Both the position numbers and the translations under genes were made by a program. Shown here piece by piece: positions 21,790 to 55,171 of a DNA stretch of 64,000 nt (positions within the stretch are counted from its first letter, which is position 1; every line of letters begins with the position of its first letter). The notes beneath the pieces were generated by a model. It was not told the DNA's origin. It did not search any database and worked only from the letters and a program-made list of their open reading frames with translations. Source of the DNA: Eleginops maclovinus (Eukaryota > Chordata > Actinopteri > Perciformes > Eleginopidae); NCBI RefSeq assembly GCF_036324505.1, contig NC_086363.1:3699290-3763289 (forward strand), in the 5' to 3' direction.

Positions 21790-22344
21790 GGCTGATGTGA
21801 GTAAAGCAAAACGACACGACTTTCCTGCTTTCAGGATGAAATTGCTTGTTTTGGGGCAATTCTGTTGTGTTGAAGCCTGTGGTGTCCCCCTCCCGCACTG
21901 CAGTTTTGCTACCATGCTGCATGGCTGCAACCACTTCCCAGTAAAACTATTGAAAACATCAGCAAATGAGTAAAATCCCACCTGATATAAAAGCTAATAG
22001 TGCAGGTTGCATGTTTTTTATACAGGAGTGAATTTGAGTGATGAAAATCCATACTATCGTATAACATTTATTTTTTTGATTGTATACGATGTCGAAAATA
22101 GACTTCATATGAACCCAGGCAAGTGTTAGCACACTGATAATGTTATCTTCAATAATAATTGTATATTTTTGTGCGGTATTCATTCCCGTTTATTGTGACC
22201 TACATCTTTACAATGTGGTGAAAATCTACAATATGTAAAATGTTTATTATTATAGTTTTATTTTAACTAAATGTAATATTATTCATTCATTATAATAAAT
22301 GTGTCATATTCCTATTGCTTTAATAAGAGAAACCGATAAACCGA
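21790..22344. other. Intergenic, no feature seen
   Basis: AT-rich spacer between tRNA-Tyr and the 3' end of tmem214. I see nothing in it. Confidence 0.5.
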
Positions 22345-23330
22345 CCATTAAGGTTGAAGTCTTTATTATAAATCATTTACATTACAAAGTAAGACATTAG
22401 TCATCGCCGTATCCACCCAACATCTTGTTAACAAGGGTTAGTGAATGAGCTGGTTAGAAATGTTAGGGGATTATTCTTAAGTGATATCTTGGCGTACAGA
22501 GCAGACGTTGGCACAGGGTTTAACATGATCCCCTTATTAAGAACAAGCTTGTTGATCCACACAAACACACACACACACACAATATCATCAGCCTTCAAGT
22601 ATGAGTACACTGCTTTTAGCAGATGGCGAGTGAAAAGAAATGAGAAACAGAAGAGAGATGACCAAGCAGCAACGAGAAGATGTGCAGGACAGACAAGGCA
22701 GCAGGTAGATTTCTTCCTTCTTCTTCTAGACTTGTATGACCTTAACCCAGAGTATATTTTGCTTTAAATACTGGACCGATTTTATGGTTTGTTGAAGGGC
22801 TTACTGACCCCGACTCACACAAGTATCTGTGATGAAGCTGATGAGGTTTGCAGCGGCCTGCAAAAGTCTGGAATATCTTTTGGGGTCTTTTCCCTGCCCT
22901 TTTCCAAGTTTTTTTTACATAACACTTTTTTATATATCTTTAAATAAAAATGGTTTATAAATCATCTACAAACCTACATTTTTTATAAATTACACAATCT
23001 GTTTAACCCAAAAGGTTAACGCAACAGCTGAAATTTGCAGTAGAAAAACTCAGGGAGAGAGAAAAAGAGCTAGAGAAACAGAGAGAGAGATAAGACCTCT
23101 GCGTCCAGCGGTGACAAAAAGATTGGTAGAAAAAAATATTATACAACATCAAACTGATTTAAAAATTTAGCCAAAACAAGACAGAAGAGTCCTTTTGAGT
23201 GAGAGTGTGTTTGTCTGACCCCACAGTGTCCAGTCACGGCTTGAGAGACAGCCTCATTTTGGGTCAGGGTGTGTGTGTGTATAACTTCATCATATTGAGT
23301 GTGTAAATTAAGTCAGCGCCGGTGAAGTCA
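22345..23330 (-). other. tmem214: tmem214 3' UTR
   Basis: Follows the tmem214 stop on the minus strand. An AATAAA signal is at 22367-22362. It contains short (CA)n and a purine-rich GAGAGA stretch near 23050-23095. Confidence 0.6.
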
Positions 23331-34164
<10,834 letters not shown>

Positions 34165-34330
34165 GTTTTCAGTCCTGATACTGGGTCGTTTTTTGTGTTG
34201 TTCTCTTTAAGTTCTGCGACTCCTTCCTCCTGCTGAATGAAACAGGTCTACTCAAACGGCTCGGATCATTTAACCTTCCGCCTGCCACGTCTCTTTTGTC
34301 GGCGTGACGTCAGAGTGATGCGTTCAAGAA
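34165..34330 (-). promoter_or_regulatory. tmem214: Presumed tmem214 5' UTR and promoter
   Basis: Sequence just upstream of the tmem214 start codon, with higher GC content (CTTTTGTCGGCGTGACGTCAG on +). TGACGTCA at about 34305-34312 is a perfect palindromic CRE. Transcription start not visible. Confidence 0.45.
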
Positions 34331-35925
34331 CCGGTTCAAACCGTTACTATCAGATTCAAACACGTCTGCGTTTATACGGAAAAGAAATGTCGAAATGTGT
34401 TATCTCAAACGTGATGCTCTGTCTTTCAATTTCGCGTCCCAAAAAAGTAATGAATACATAACCATCAAGAATAAAGCATTTTAAAATGTTGTGGCATCCT
34501 AAGTCCTATATTTTATTTATTGTTGTATTATTGTTTATATTGTCTTTTAGTTGTATTTTATCACATTTTATTTAAGATATTTTATTGGTATTTTAAACTC
34601 TCTCTTTGTTTGTAATTTAGCACTGTCACTCCTGTTTGTTAGTCTGTAATGCCAACTGAGACAAACGTGTTTTTTCGATATTTGGCTTTACTTTGATTTG
34701 ATGTATTTACTGTTCTCATCAAGGTGTGGGATCCCAGCTGACAGAGCCCCATCCAACCCTTACATTCACACTATGCATTACATTAATGCACATCATGTAA
34801 GCAAATCTTGTTCATTTTAAAACTGTGTGAGCCCTGCACCTTCCTCTGTATATTTTGCATATTTCTGTTCAACACTACCTCTTTTAAAAGCTGCATAGCT
34901 CTCCACAATGTCAACATACTGCACATATTGTGAATGAGATACACATTTAGTAATACTTTGACTCAAGCCAGATAACAAACAATAAGAATTGTGCTTATAA
35001 AGTTACTATGCTACAGAAGAGCTTCTTCCAACTGGACCTTTAGCTGAAATAATTGATGATTTGCTGATTGATCAGCAATGTCTTTTAATGAATAACTAGA
35101 AATGTATTCATGTCATCCTTGTGCGCTCTCTGTTGTTGGCTCCATCTCTAAGCAGTGCCACGTCCATTTAAACCATAGAGGTTGGCTGGGATCTGGGGAG
35201 CAGATGGTGATTTTGGCTGAAGTTTCTCCCAAAAGGGGTATTTAGTGTCGCTCAAATGACTCCCCAAGTGTTTGGCACAAACATCTTGGATCGCATTCAA
35301 AACCTCCTCTATGAGTTGAAGCTTAACCAACCATCCCAATGGACCCCTCACTGTCAATATTTATCTTATGTACTTTTGTTTACTTGACAATAAACCTCTA
35401 TCTTGGTCCGTAAGACAGGTTTCAAGTATAAGTACAATTCATGATGGCAAGATTAACATCCACACCACAAGGCTTGGACAATTTATCCATTTTATATTTG
35501 GGATTGGAGACAATAAAAAGATTGTGTCTTACATAATTATTATCAGAATATCAACATATGGCATATTTGTTGTCTTTTCTTGGTTTTAAAGGCTGCACAG
35601 TGTTAATATTTTAATGTGTATCATTTGTCTTTACCCACCCAGTCATTATACTCACATTACTGATGATTATTATTTTTATAAATATCATCGTGTAAGTATC
35701 TTTTGAAAGCACCAATTAGAAACCCTAAAATATTAAAACAGTATCAAGATATTTGATCAAAAAAAATCATATTTTTTAATATATTTTTTATAGCCAGGCC
35801 CTACAATAAGTGTGTGTTTGTGATGGTATTGGCAGGGTGATACAAATCTCCTGATTAACGAGAAATACAGCAGTAACTCGTCAGAAAGCAAACACAACAA
35901 TAAGGGTTGTTACTTTTCTTGAACA
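34331..35925. other. Intergenic between tmem214 and mapre3
   Basis: AT-rich. The only coding-like stretch is a 69-codon minus-strand frame at 35148-35357 (contains DTKYPFWEKLQPKSPSAPQI), which I do not recognise. It has an AG directly upstream and may be a decayed exon or chance. Confidence 0.3.
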
Positions 35926-37046
35926 TTAGAGCTTTATTTTATTGCAGCAGTGACTGCAAACAATGCAAGTTTATCACAAGCTGCCATGAGGAAGATCTTG
36001 ATGTTTTCTCTCAGACAGGTTTTCCTACTGTCAATCACAATAAGCCGTCCTTGGCAGCCCCTGTGGCGCTTCAACAGTCAAATAACTCAATTAAATACGG
36101 CAAAAAAAAAGATGATAGCAGCTAAAATAATTAACTCAATCAACACAAACATAAGTACGTATTAGTGTCTGTAGTTTTACAATTATTCATAGAAATCAAA
36201 GCCTGACATTTGACTTATAAATTACTCAAACACTGACGCCTCTAACTTGGCCATTTATCATTTCAATGCAAATAAAAAACAAACCTCTTTAAAATAAATC
36301 TACAAAATATATAAAATTGCATCTTTCTGTATCTTCACTGCATGTTGGCATTTTAGTTAATTTGTTTTGCTACATTTAGTGCAATATCTTCAATGTCCCC
36401 AAATCCGAAACCACTTACCAGGAACTGTAGCTTTTAAAAATAAAAACCATAAATAAATAAAAACATAAATACATCATGCTGTCTCATAAACAAATTGTCA
36501 ATACAATCATAAGCAAACCGTATGACTTCAATTGGGAATGATGACTTTAAGAACAGTTCAACGTCTGTGATATGTCCGTGGGAGAAAAGGGGGTAAATGT
36601 ACGTTCACGTGTCATCATTAGAAATATGTTAAAAATATATGTGCATGCCTCTTTTCTTAAAGCCAAAATATCTTCAAACTAGTCACATTGTGTGGAAAAT
36701 GCAGTGGTTTCATATATAAACTCTGCAAAGGGCCTTGATGCTCGTATGTGTGGCCACCAATGAAAGTGCATGGTGAGAGAAAGTGGCCGGTGAGTGCTGG
36801 ATTCCTGTAATCTCATTGCTATTAACCTTTTCTTGCAGACCAAGTCAGCCCTGCAGTGCAGCCGTCCCCTCTGTGAGAACAAAGTCACGCGGGCCAGAGT
36901 CCAGCTACTTTAAAACAAAAGTCAACATGGATATGGACAGCTGCGGAAAAGACGGGGGAATTAAGGGGAAGTCGTAAAAATGAAATAATAAAGGGATTAA
37001 AAGAGAAGGGTTATTGACGATAATAGGGTGGAGGATGATGAAGAGT
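35926..37046 (-). other. mapre3: mapre3 3' UTR
   Basis: Sequence after the mapre3 stop on the minus strand, with AATAAA at 35938-35933. No other feature seen. Confidence 0.6.
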
Positions 37047-39656
37047 TCAGAACTCGTCCTCATCTGCCTGTGCCCCGTCGTCGATGTCTTCATCCTCTGG
37101 TGGTGCAAACCCCTCCTGTGGAAGCAGCCTGAGGTCAGTGTACGTCAGATTGAGAATCATAAAACAGGGTTGACCAGAGCCGGGGGAGAGTGAATTATAA
37201 TCAGAGAAAAGAATAACGTCCTCGTAGTTTACTAGAGTCTAAGTCATTAGTCACAGAGAACATCATTTTCTTTTTGTTGTACATTTACATAAATAATCAA
37301 CCTTTCTTTCATTCATTATAAGCCCTCCCCCCGGCTCCGTTGTTTATTTACTTTAAATATCCAAATATGCTGAAGTAAAAAATCTCTGCTTGTTGTCGTT
37401 TCCTCCTTTTTGAGTTTGCATATGTCCTTGTTAGTTTGGATGTTCCCTCCTTGACAGTTTACATTATAATCTGCAGCGCTGGGGGCCGCTGCAGCAGAAA
37501 TTAAAGCAGTGATTACCTTGGCTCTTTGTTTCTCACCTTGACATTAAACCTTTCATTTAGTTACCATCAGAACTCTGAGACAGCTGAAAGACACTGCGGT
37601 CGGCTTTCAGCAGCACACTGATTCCCTACCATCTCTTTAGAACAGGATACTTCCATCACTTTGCATTATAGTTGTTACACATTTTGCATCCAAGCAAATG
37701 TTTCTTTTAACGTGTAAAATCCCCTGTCCTGTGATACGAGGTCCTGTGTGTTTACCTCTGTACTGTACAGGACATCCATGATTTTGTTGAAGATGGGGTT
37801 TTCACTTTCGTTGTCCTGGCAGAGGACCTCGATGTCTCTCAGCTTTCCGAAGTAGAAATCTCTCTCCTTCTCCAGCCCGTCTATAGTCAGCTTCAGGTCC
37901 AGCAGCTGTGAGCAGAGAGAGGCGGGGCAAACAGCTTGTGTGGGTACGAGATACAGTATATATATATAAACATGTAAACAGCGCTGCAATTTTTCAGTAG
38001 GAGTGTGTGGTCAGTTCAAACAATGCTGAACAAAACTATTGATTTTGAGAAACTTCATAAACATAATAAGGTACCTTCAATCCTGCATTTACTACTACAT
38101 GTTTAAGAAAAGTCTGAACAGATTGCATCAGTCCGTACCTGCTGGTTGAGCTCCATGACCTCAGGGTCTCCCCCGTTGCGGGTCGTGTTCGAGGACCTGC
38201 GGGGCGCTGCAACAATGATCTGCTTCTGTGGTGGGGGGGCAGGTTTTGGTACTGTAGGAGAAGTCCTCACAGGTCCTGGAAGACAGAAACACACACACAT
38301 TTATATATCTGCACTTGTTAGGTTAGGTTGTTTTCAGTCTGCAGTCAGATTCAGTGCAGCTGCAACAAGTCAATTATATGAGAGTGAATGTGAGCCAAAC
38401 ACCCTCTGTAAGTTTGAGGTCATCCCTACTCTCTGTACTAATGGGTTGGTTGGAATTCCTTTTTCAGCCTGTTAAAATATTAATGAAACGTTCAAAACTT
38501 CTGAATCTTGCAAATACATTTTATTAGACTTCTAGTTTTAAACCTTCAAAGCTTTTTTTCAGTTTTAAATGATGACAGTATACTCATCTCACACAGAAAC
38601 AACTCAACACTTACCCTAACCTAACCCGACTTCCTACCTTAAACCTTAAAACCGAGTCTTTCCTGTCAACAAGTCCCTTCAGGAGATAGAGAGAGGCCTG
38701 TGACTGTTTCTAACAAGATACAAGTACAAAAGGAAACCCCAACACATGCACAAACACTCACAGGTTATCGCTAAATGTCTTTGCGGTGTGCTTTTATGTT
38801 ATTACCTTAAATAACAATTCACGTGTCAATACTTGAATGTTTGATGTCTTCTTCATTTTTCCTGCATTGCAACTTATTAACATGCAGCAAAATCAAATAC
38901 TGATTGACAGACCAACCACTTGTGAGGAAGAGTAGGGAATCTGTGAGCTTCTGAAGAGACAATGTCTCACAATGGGATTGTATAAAACAATGAATGTATA
39001 AAAACCCAATAAACTCAGTTTGAATGAAGCAAAATTCACACTGCACGCATTGGCACACACACACACACACACACAACCTCAATGCAGGGGATATTACCTG
39101 AGCGAGCGGGTCTTTTAGGTTTGTTGGCAATGTGTACACCTGGGTTAGAGGTGGGGATTTTTTTCCATGAAGAGGTGAGACCAATGAAATGAAGCCTTTG
39201 AGTTCTCACATACTCACACACACACACAGATAGTGAAGTGGGTGTTTGTGCGTGTTGTACCTGGGTTGGGTGGAGGCGGCGTTCCCTCCTGGCCCTGCCG
39301 TGACATTAGAGGGTCGTAATCTTTCCCGTCGTAGTTGGCATTGAAAAACTTCTTAAACCACTGAAGGAACTCAAAGTTGTCCTGAAACTTTCCTTTAATC
39401 AGCCGCTCCACTGGGATGATCTGAGGGGGACACAGAGGGAGGTTTTGATCATGTTGGACTATGACTTTTCACAAAATAGTGATACACTTTTGTCCAAATT
39501 CCAAACAGGACATTTTTTATGTCTGTTTTTGTCAGACCAAAACCAGAAGCTATTCATTTTAATTGAATGAAAAACAGAAAAAGGTATAAAATCTCAATAT
39601 TTGAGGTTGAATCTGTGTGTGTGTGTGTGTGTGTGAGTGAGTGAGTGAGTGAGTGA

Positions 39657-39731
<75 letters not shown>

Positions 39732-40090
39732 CTCACCTTGTCCACATTCATTCTCTTGAATGAAGCCTGTAAGACTTTGAAATTGTGGATGTATTCATGT
39801 TCCAGTCTAGCATTGAACTTCACTTTCTTCATTAATATGCAGCCAGGAAACAGCATGTCCATTAGCTGACAGTAAGCAGCACCTTGAGCGAAGAACAAAC
39901 ATTTATTTAAGAGGTTGATATTCATTTACTATTACTAGACTTTCAAAATAAGTAGTTGTGTGTGTTTACCTGAACAGAGATGCTCGATCTTTGTGAGTGT
40001 GAGCTGCAGAGAGTCGTTGACCCATGCTAACATGTCATGACGACTCAGGTTCTCTATAGTCATAGAGGTGGAGACAACATTCACCGCCAT
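37047..40090 (-). CDS. mapre3: EB3, microtubule plus-end binding protein, 7 coding exons
   Basis: Tracks growing microtubule ends and recruits CAP-Gly and SxIP partners; neuronal and muscle EB family member. Exons: 40090-39970, 39882-39737, 39420-39261, 39139-39098, 38275-38139, 37905-37756, 37115-37047; 825 nt, 274 aa (human 281), in frame. The calponin-homology domain ([66 protein letters not shown]) fills about residues 1-130. A basic Pro/Ser linker follows, partly from a 42-nt exon ([13 protein letters not shown]). The EB homology coiled coil is [25 protein letters not shown]. The acidic tail ends EDEF, a variant of the usual EEY. MAVNV and [10 protein letters not shown] favour EB3 over EB1/EB2. 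Which teleost duplicate (a or b) is not clear. Confidence 0.94.
39613..39731. repeat. Compound (GT)n/(GTGA)n/(GT)n microsatellite at a mapre3 splice donor
   Basis: (GT)n, then about seven GTGA units (39633-39661), then a long (GT)n. On the mapre3 strand the intron opens GTGAGAACACACAC. Confidence 0.95.
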
Positions 40091-40094
40091 CCTC

Positions 40095-43012
40095 CTGAAA
40101 CAGACACACAGATACAGCACGCAACACCTGAATGACTGATTTCTGGTGGCTGACATTACTTTTAGTCCACAGGTTGATTAATGTATGCAAATGTTTGTTT
40201 ATGGACATATCCAGGGCTGTATGGAAATTCATATTTTTTACATTCAAAGCTTCTACTCAGAGTGTTATCGGATGAAAAGTGCCGTCTCTGACAGACAGAA
40301 TGACTGAATAAAGAGATTCTAACTGCGCTGGATCATTATTAGATCAGTGGCTATCATATGACCCAGACCACATCAATAGGAGATAAAAAAGTTTGGGTAA
40401 AAATAATTGATCAAATGTGAGAGGAAACATGTTCATTCTAGAAAACAAACTCCTGATTCCAATTCACTCTTCATTCAAAATAAGTATAAAAAGAAACCAC
40501 ATCTTTTTATTTAATCACAGCATCATGTGAACCTTGCAATCTACTGCCATACTCACAGCATTGTATTCCATTTAATTATTGCATTATCGATAAAGTGTCA
40601 GATTTATTCGGCTCATAATTGTTTAACGTCAGTGCAATCGTGTAAATAACTGTATTATTACATTACTTGTTTTGCAAATGTAAGAAACTTGAATATTCGT
40701 CCTAATACTGCTATAACATGAGGAATCTTGAATATTAATATTTGAGATTGTCTTGCTTGACTGCTTCACAGCGACGCCAGATGTATATTAAGACAAACAC
40801 GCACAGGCACACACTCTTTACTCACCTACGCTGGGTGTATGTTTGGTGTGAACTCTTTAAATGGGGTTGTGGTGGACCACCTTACAGAAAGACCTGGAGA
40901 CAGAAACCAGTATCATGTGGGATAATCATACTTCAAATGTATTGTACTGGCAACTCTTAAAATAGAAATCTTTTCTAATAAGGTCCCATTTGTTTACCAT
41001 TTGGGCTGGGGAGTTAAGTGTGTTTGTTTTGAATTTTGAAAGTTTACCTTCAAATGATAAGTCTATAATAGCTGTATTGCAGATACTTACAGTAGACTAA
41101 AAGGGAAAAGAAAGTCCATGTTTCAACCCATTGAAACCACAGAGTCATGCACTATTATTTCAGGCCTTCCATCTAGAGCCCTGGCTTCTTATTTGTATTT
41201 CTAACCTTTTTTTGTCACCAGATTCAGCCCTTTCCTCATGTTTGCCCATGAGCCAAACACCAGCTATTGTCCTAGTTTCCTGCACAAGGAACATAACTAT
41301 ATCACACTCGAAGTTGTTGCTTAATACCTGACTTATCCCAGTCTGTGAAAGAAAAGACCAATAATATAACAAACGAAAACATTATCAGCTAAGTTTAGGT
41401 TTTTTACTACATTTTTCTGGGAAGGTATGATCAGGGCATAGTGTTCCTGAAGTCATTTTGTCCTGCACATCAAAACAACTTGTTATTAAAGTGGGACACA
41501 ACTTCCTGTACACCTGCAAGTCCATTGAATGGTCACAACAGTTTACTGTCCTGCTCAGGAGCTCCACCTCAGGGTAACAAGGAGAAACACTACAGAGAAA
41601 CACTACAGATAAACTAGCAGTCATTCACTAGGTCACTAATCTCTGCCTCGGTTAATCCGTTTAGCCCGGGTTGAGCGTGCTGAAACCGGTCATGTTGCAC
41701 AGAGGCAGCTGTGATCACCACATATAAAATCCAGCAGGCATTCAAAAAACACAGCTACCATTTATCACACTGACTGCTCGCGATAAGGAACGATCCAACA
41801 ATAGCAAAGCATTTCCTGACAGCATGCAAATAACCCTGGTCTTCTACAGACATTTTTGCCAACATTTGGTCAGGAAACTTCTGCAATAGAAGTACAAATA
41901 AAGTTCTCAAACATGAAAAAATGCATATTACAGATATCTAAAATCCACCAAAACGCAAAATACAGAAAATGCCAACAAACAAGTTGAAGGACATGCAATT
42001 ACATTTTTTTAAACGAGGTTGCTGTGAATGCCAAAAAACAAAAACAACTTTAGTTTAGGATCATTATTGGCTCCTATAAGCTGCAAATATATATATACAC
42101 AACTAAATCTCAAGTACAGGTTAGTGAATGGTTATGTGCATAATATTGCAAATGATATCCCCATTATTGCACATCAATTTGATAAAAATGGTAAGGATGT
42201 ATCTCAAAATAACATGTTTTTGTTTTTAAAAGTAAAAGCATTTAGAAGCCATGTTCACTTGATCTGAGATATTTGATCAACAGAAAATAGCCTCATGTGG
42301 ACAGTTATATTATACTACATGTTGTGATGTTTATTTTCATATTCAGCAGATATAACAACTGTTAAAATAGGTTATAACTACAGAGTATATAGTTATGAGT
42401 GAGCCTCTTTTAATGTACCTTACGTGTTTGTATGATCAAATACATGACATACAGGTGAACAGCCTCAGGTGGACAGTGAGGTTGTATTTCGTGGTGTTGT
42501 TTCTCAGCAGATTGAATAAGCTATGACAGTTAAAGTAGCTTATAACTACAGACTATATAGTAATAAGAGATGTCAACTATCCAGTGTGTTTGTAACGGAC
42601 TCCACATCCCGGTGACGTACCGTTAAAAGGTGTTGTGACAGTTGACGTTACAGCCTCTGTGTGACTGTCACGCTACTAGCTGTTAGCTAACACTGCTAAC
42701 CTGTTCTGCGACTGACTGTTTTGTTTCTGAATTTACAGACTATTAGATATATTTAATTCCACCACACTGATAGTAGAGAACTCGTAGTATTTCCAACTAT
42801 AAGTGAGACTTGTGTGTGTTTCCAGCCGGACGTTACGCCCCTCTGAAGGCCCTTTTTCTGCCCCATAGCACAAGCACATTATCAATGACGGAATAACTGT
42901 CAGCCAACAGGACGACACAAGTACTTATGCGAGTCGTAAATGAAACAAGCAGTTAAATACAATGATGTTAAACGTAAGCAAGCAGATGTTAAGTTAAGTT
43001 CAGTTAATGTTA
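40095..43012 (-). other. mapre3: mapre3 intron 1
   Basis: About 2.9 kb between the inferred non-coding exon 1 and the start exon (40094-39970). It holds a diverged tandem duplication near 42289-42570; otherwise nothing is seen. Confidence 0.5.
42289..42575. repeat. Diverged tandem duplication, period about 172 bp
   Basis: Both copies share AGCCTCA(T/G)GTGGACAGT, then GTTGTGATGTTT / GTGGTGTTGTTT, CAGCAGAT, ACAGTTAAAGTAG / CTGTTAAAATAG and CTTATAACTACAGA(C/G)TATATAGT. Copy starts are 42289 and 42461. Confidence 0.75.
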
Positions 43013-43145
43013 CCCACTGAAGTGCGACAGCGTCTCTCACAGCAGTCCTGTTGTGTCTAATGACGATGGGCTTTTCTGTTGCTATAACACCGCTGACTGC
43101 TGCGCAACCACCTAAGCCGCTTGAGCAGTGCGCATGCGCAGGACA
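43013..43145 (-). promoter_or_regulatory. mapre3: mapre3 non-coding exon 1 and promoter with NRF1 site
   Basis: A donor (CAGTGG-GTAACA) at 43014/43013 on the minus strand fits a 5' UTR exon. TGCGCATGCGCA at 43129-43140 is a perfect palindromic NRF1 site, typical of CpG-type promoters. No TATA box is seen. Confidence 0.6.
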
Positions 43146-43854
43146 GTTGCCGAATTTTACTGTTTAAGGGGAGAAACTGGTGTTCCTGGAGCCTCCATGA
43201 TGGAGATGTCGCATCCCATGTTCGGTGCCATAGTGGTGGGAGAGGCATCCAGATATTTTTTGCGTGGGTATAAATACTACCACCAGAATCACACGCATTC
43301 AAAAATGTTAAAGAAAGTAGTAATTATAAATAATAATGATGAAATTGAAATGATTCAAACATTCTTCTCGATTGAGTTAAAAGAAATCTGTTGACTAAAA
43401 AACGAATTGATTAACTGAATAATTGTTTCAGCTGTTTTGTATAGACTTTTGGGTAATTGCATCTATAACACACATCTTATATATTAGCTTTTTGTAGGCA
43501 AACATCTTAATCATAAAGTATGCCACAACCAAAGCTATCAAATAAATGTACTGCAGTCTGTATTGGAGTAATGGCATTAAAGGAAATTACAAAAGTAGGT
43601 AGTAGAGTAACCAGTCCAATCTATACTTATTTATCTCTCCTTTTAAAGAACATTCTCCTTGTTCTTTCATTATATATGTATTCATATTTTTAGTATGCAT
43701 AGTGTAGTATGTATACATTGATGTCACTATGCATGCAGTGCATCTCAGACATACCCTTTGGTGTGAAATATATACAGTATATATATGTTACAAAAAACAA
43801 CTATTGATTACAAATCTTTGGAGGCACTTTAGAAACAAGACACACAAAGGAACT
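43146..43854. other. Intergenic between mapre3 and dpysl5
   Basis: AT-rich; I see nothing in it. Confidence 0.5.
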
Positions 43855-45627
43855 GAGGTGTTATTTTTCTCTCTTTATTCGTGTGGTAAGAAACAAGCAG
43901 CCACTTACAGATTCAACAGTTTCACTGTCCGACACGACAAAACCTACAAACACACACAGCCATCGACCAGTCACAGTGCCTTCAAAACAACAAATCCATC
44001 CAACAGTAAAATAACGTAGTTGTATAGGTTAAAGTAAAAAAACAGCACCAGTTGTTGTGAGCCTACGAGAGATTTACTGCTCTGTCTCCACATGGTGCTC
44101 TTCATGCATGGGTGTGGGTGTCGCACGAGTGATTCACATTGGCACATTTATTCTTTCAACTAAAAAACAAAACAAACATCCTAAGTATATAGTTCACAGA
44201 CAAGAGGTGATCATGTATAAATATAATACTGATAGGCAGGAATGAGTGGAGGAGTTTTCTTCAGACTGTGCAGCTCAATCTTCTTGCTCTGTGGACACTC
44301 CCTGCTCTGAAACAAGAAATTCCCTTTTATTTACCTACAAACAGGAAGTCTACTCTCAATATCCTCTAGATACGACTGAAACTCAACCACATAAAATCCA
44401 CTCTTGCGGTTACCCAAGAGTGGATTTCGGGGCCCTCTACGTGCAATCTGGGGCCTCATTTATTAGCTGTGCGTTCAGATGATTTTGTACGTAAACAGTG
44501 CTAACGTAGAGAATCAGATTGACTGAAGGAAACTTTACTACTCAATCTTTAACTCTCTGTTTTCCATTCCTGTTCATTAACTATATTCTTTCTTATGTCT
44601 ATAGGCAATGACACAGATGAGGCCCCTGGTGTTTTTAGCAGCTAGTCCTTTCCCTCAGACAGTAATCTCTCTGGTAAATGAGAAGGCACTGCATTCAAAT
44701 GTATTCAAATCATTTCAAGCCTCAATGTTATGTTCAGTATCAGCAGCAAAATAACAGAACGCTTTCCTTCTTGTTTTTCCCTCTAAATCACTTCCTCTTT
44801 ATCGTTCCTTCAGCCAAGTCTTTGCACAGTTTATACTGACAGAAAAGACTACAACACTACTGTAACTCAGTCTATAAAGACCTGCTATGTTGCAGGTGAG
44901 GCAGGATGTTTCTGGGTCATGTGAGTGTTGTCTCAGTCAGAGGTAATGGAAATAAACGGATGGATATTATTAGATAGTGGGGCTGAAAAATCACACAGTG
45001 TTTTTGAAGCAGTTGGACTTCATCACCACACAGCACAGATCTCCCGTTGGAAATAAAAACACTGTCAGAGGAACCCGCGGTCCAGCAGGAAGCCGAGCAC
45101 AGTGGGTGTTAAATCACAAACAGAATCCATACACGTCTTCATGTGAGTCTAAAGCTATGGTGCCTACCGTGGACTGTATGTGTGTGATAGATACTTCACT
45201 GAATCCGGTTAAAATGTTTAAATAATTCAGTCGACATCATTTCAAACCATCAAAAACTGTACTGGTTTTTTATCTTTCACAGTTTGTTTAGTTTGCGTTT
45301 CTCCGCGGGATACGAGCAGGGTGATAATGAGCACACTTTAAAGTTAGTATGATCAGCTTGAATTTGGCAACACATTTTAAATTCATATATAGCCCTTCAC
45401 TCTCTTGTAAATAATCAGGTCAGTCACTCCAATTAAGACACAAATTAGTTTTGTAAAAGTCACTTTGGCGCACCGTCAGTTAGGTCTTCCCCAATCACAG
45501 ACGTGTGCTTGATTTATTTTCCTCTCTTAACTTTGATCCTGTGATTGAAAATCAGTGCAGTTTTCCTGGTTGCGTAGAATAATACAAAACAAGGAGACTC
45601 GGACGGGTGAAGCCCCAGCTGCAGCGT
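43855..45627 (-). other. dpysl5: dpysl5 3' UTR
   Basis: Long region after the dpysl5 stop on the minus strand; AATAAA at 43879-43874. No ORF. Confidence 0.55.
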
Positions 45628-55171
<9,544 letters not shown>

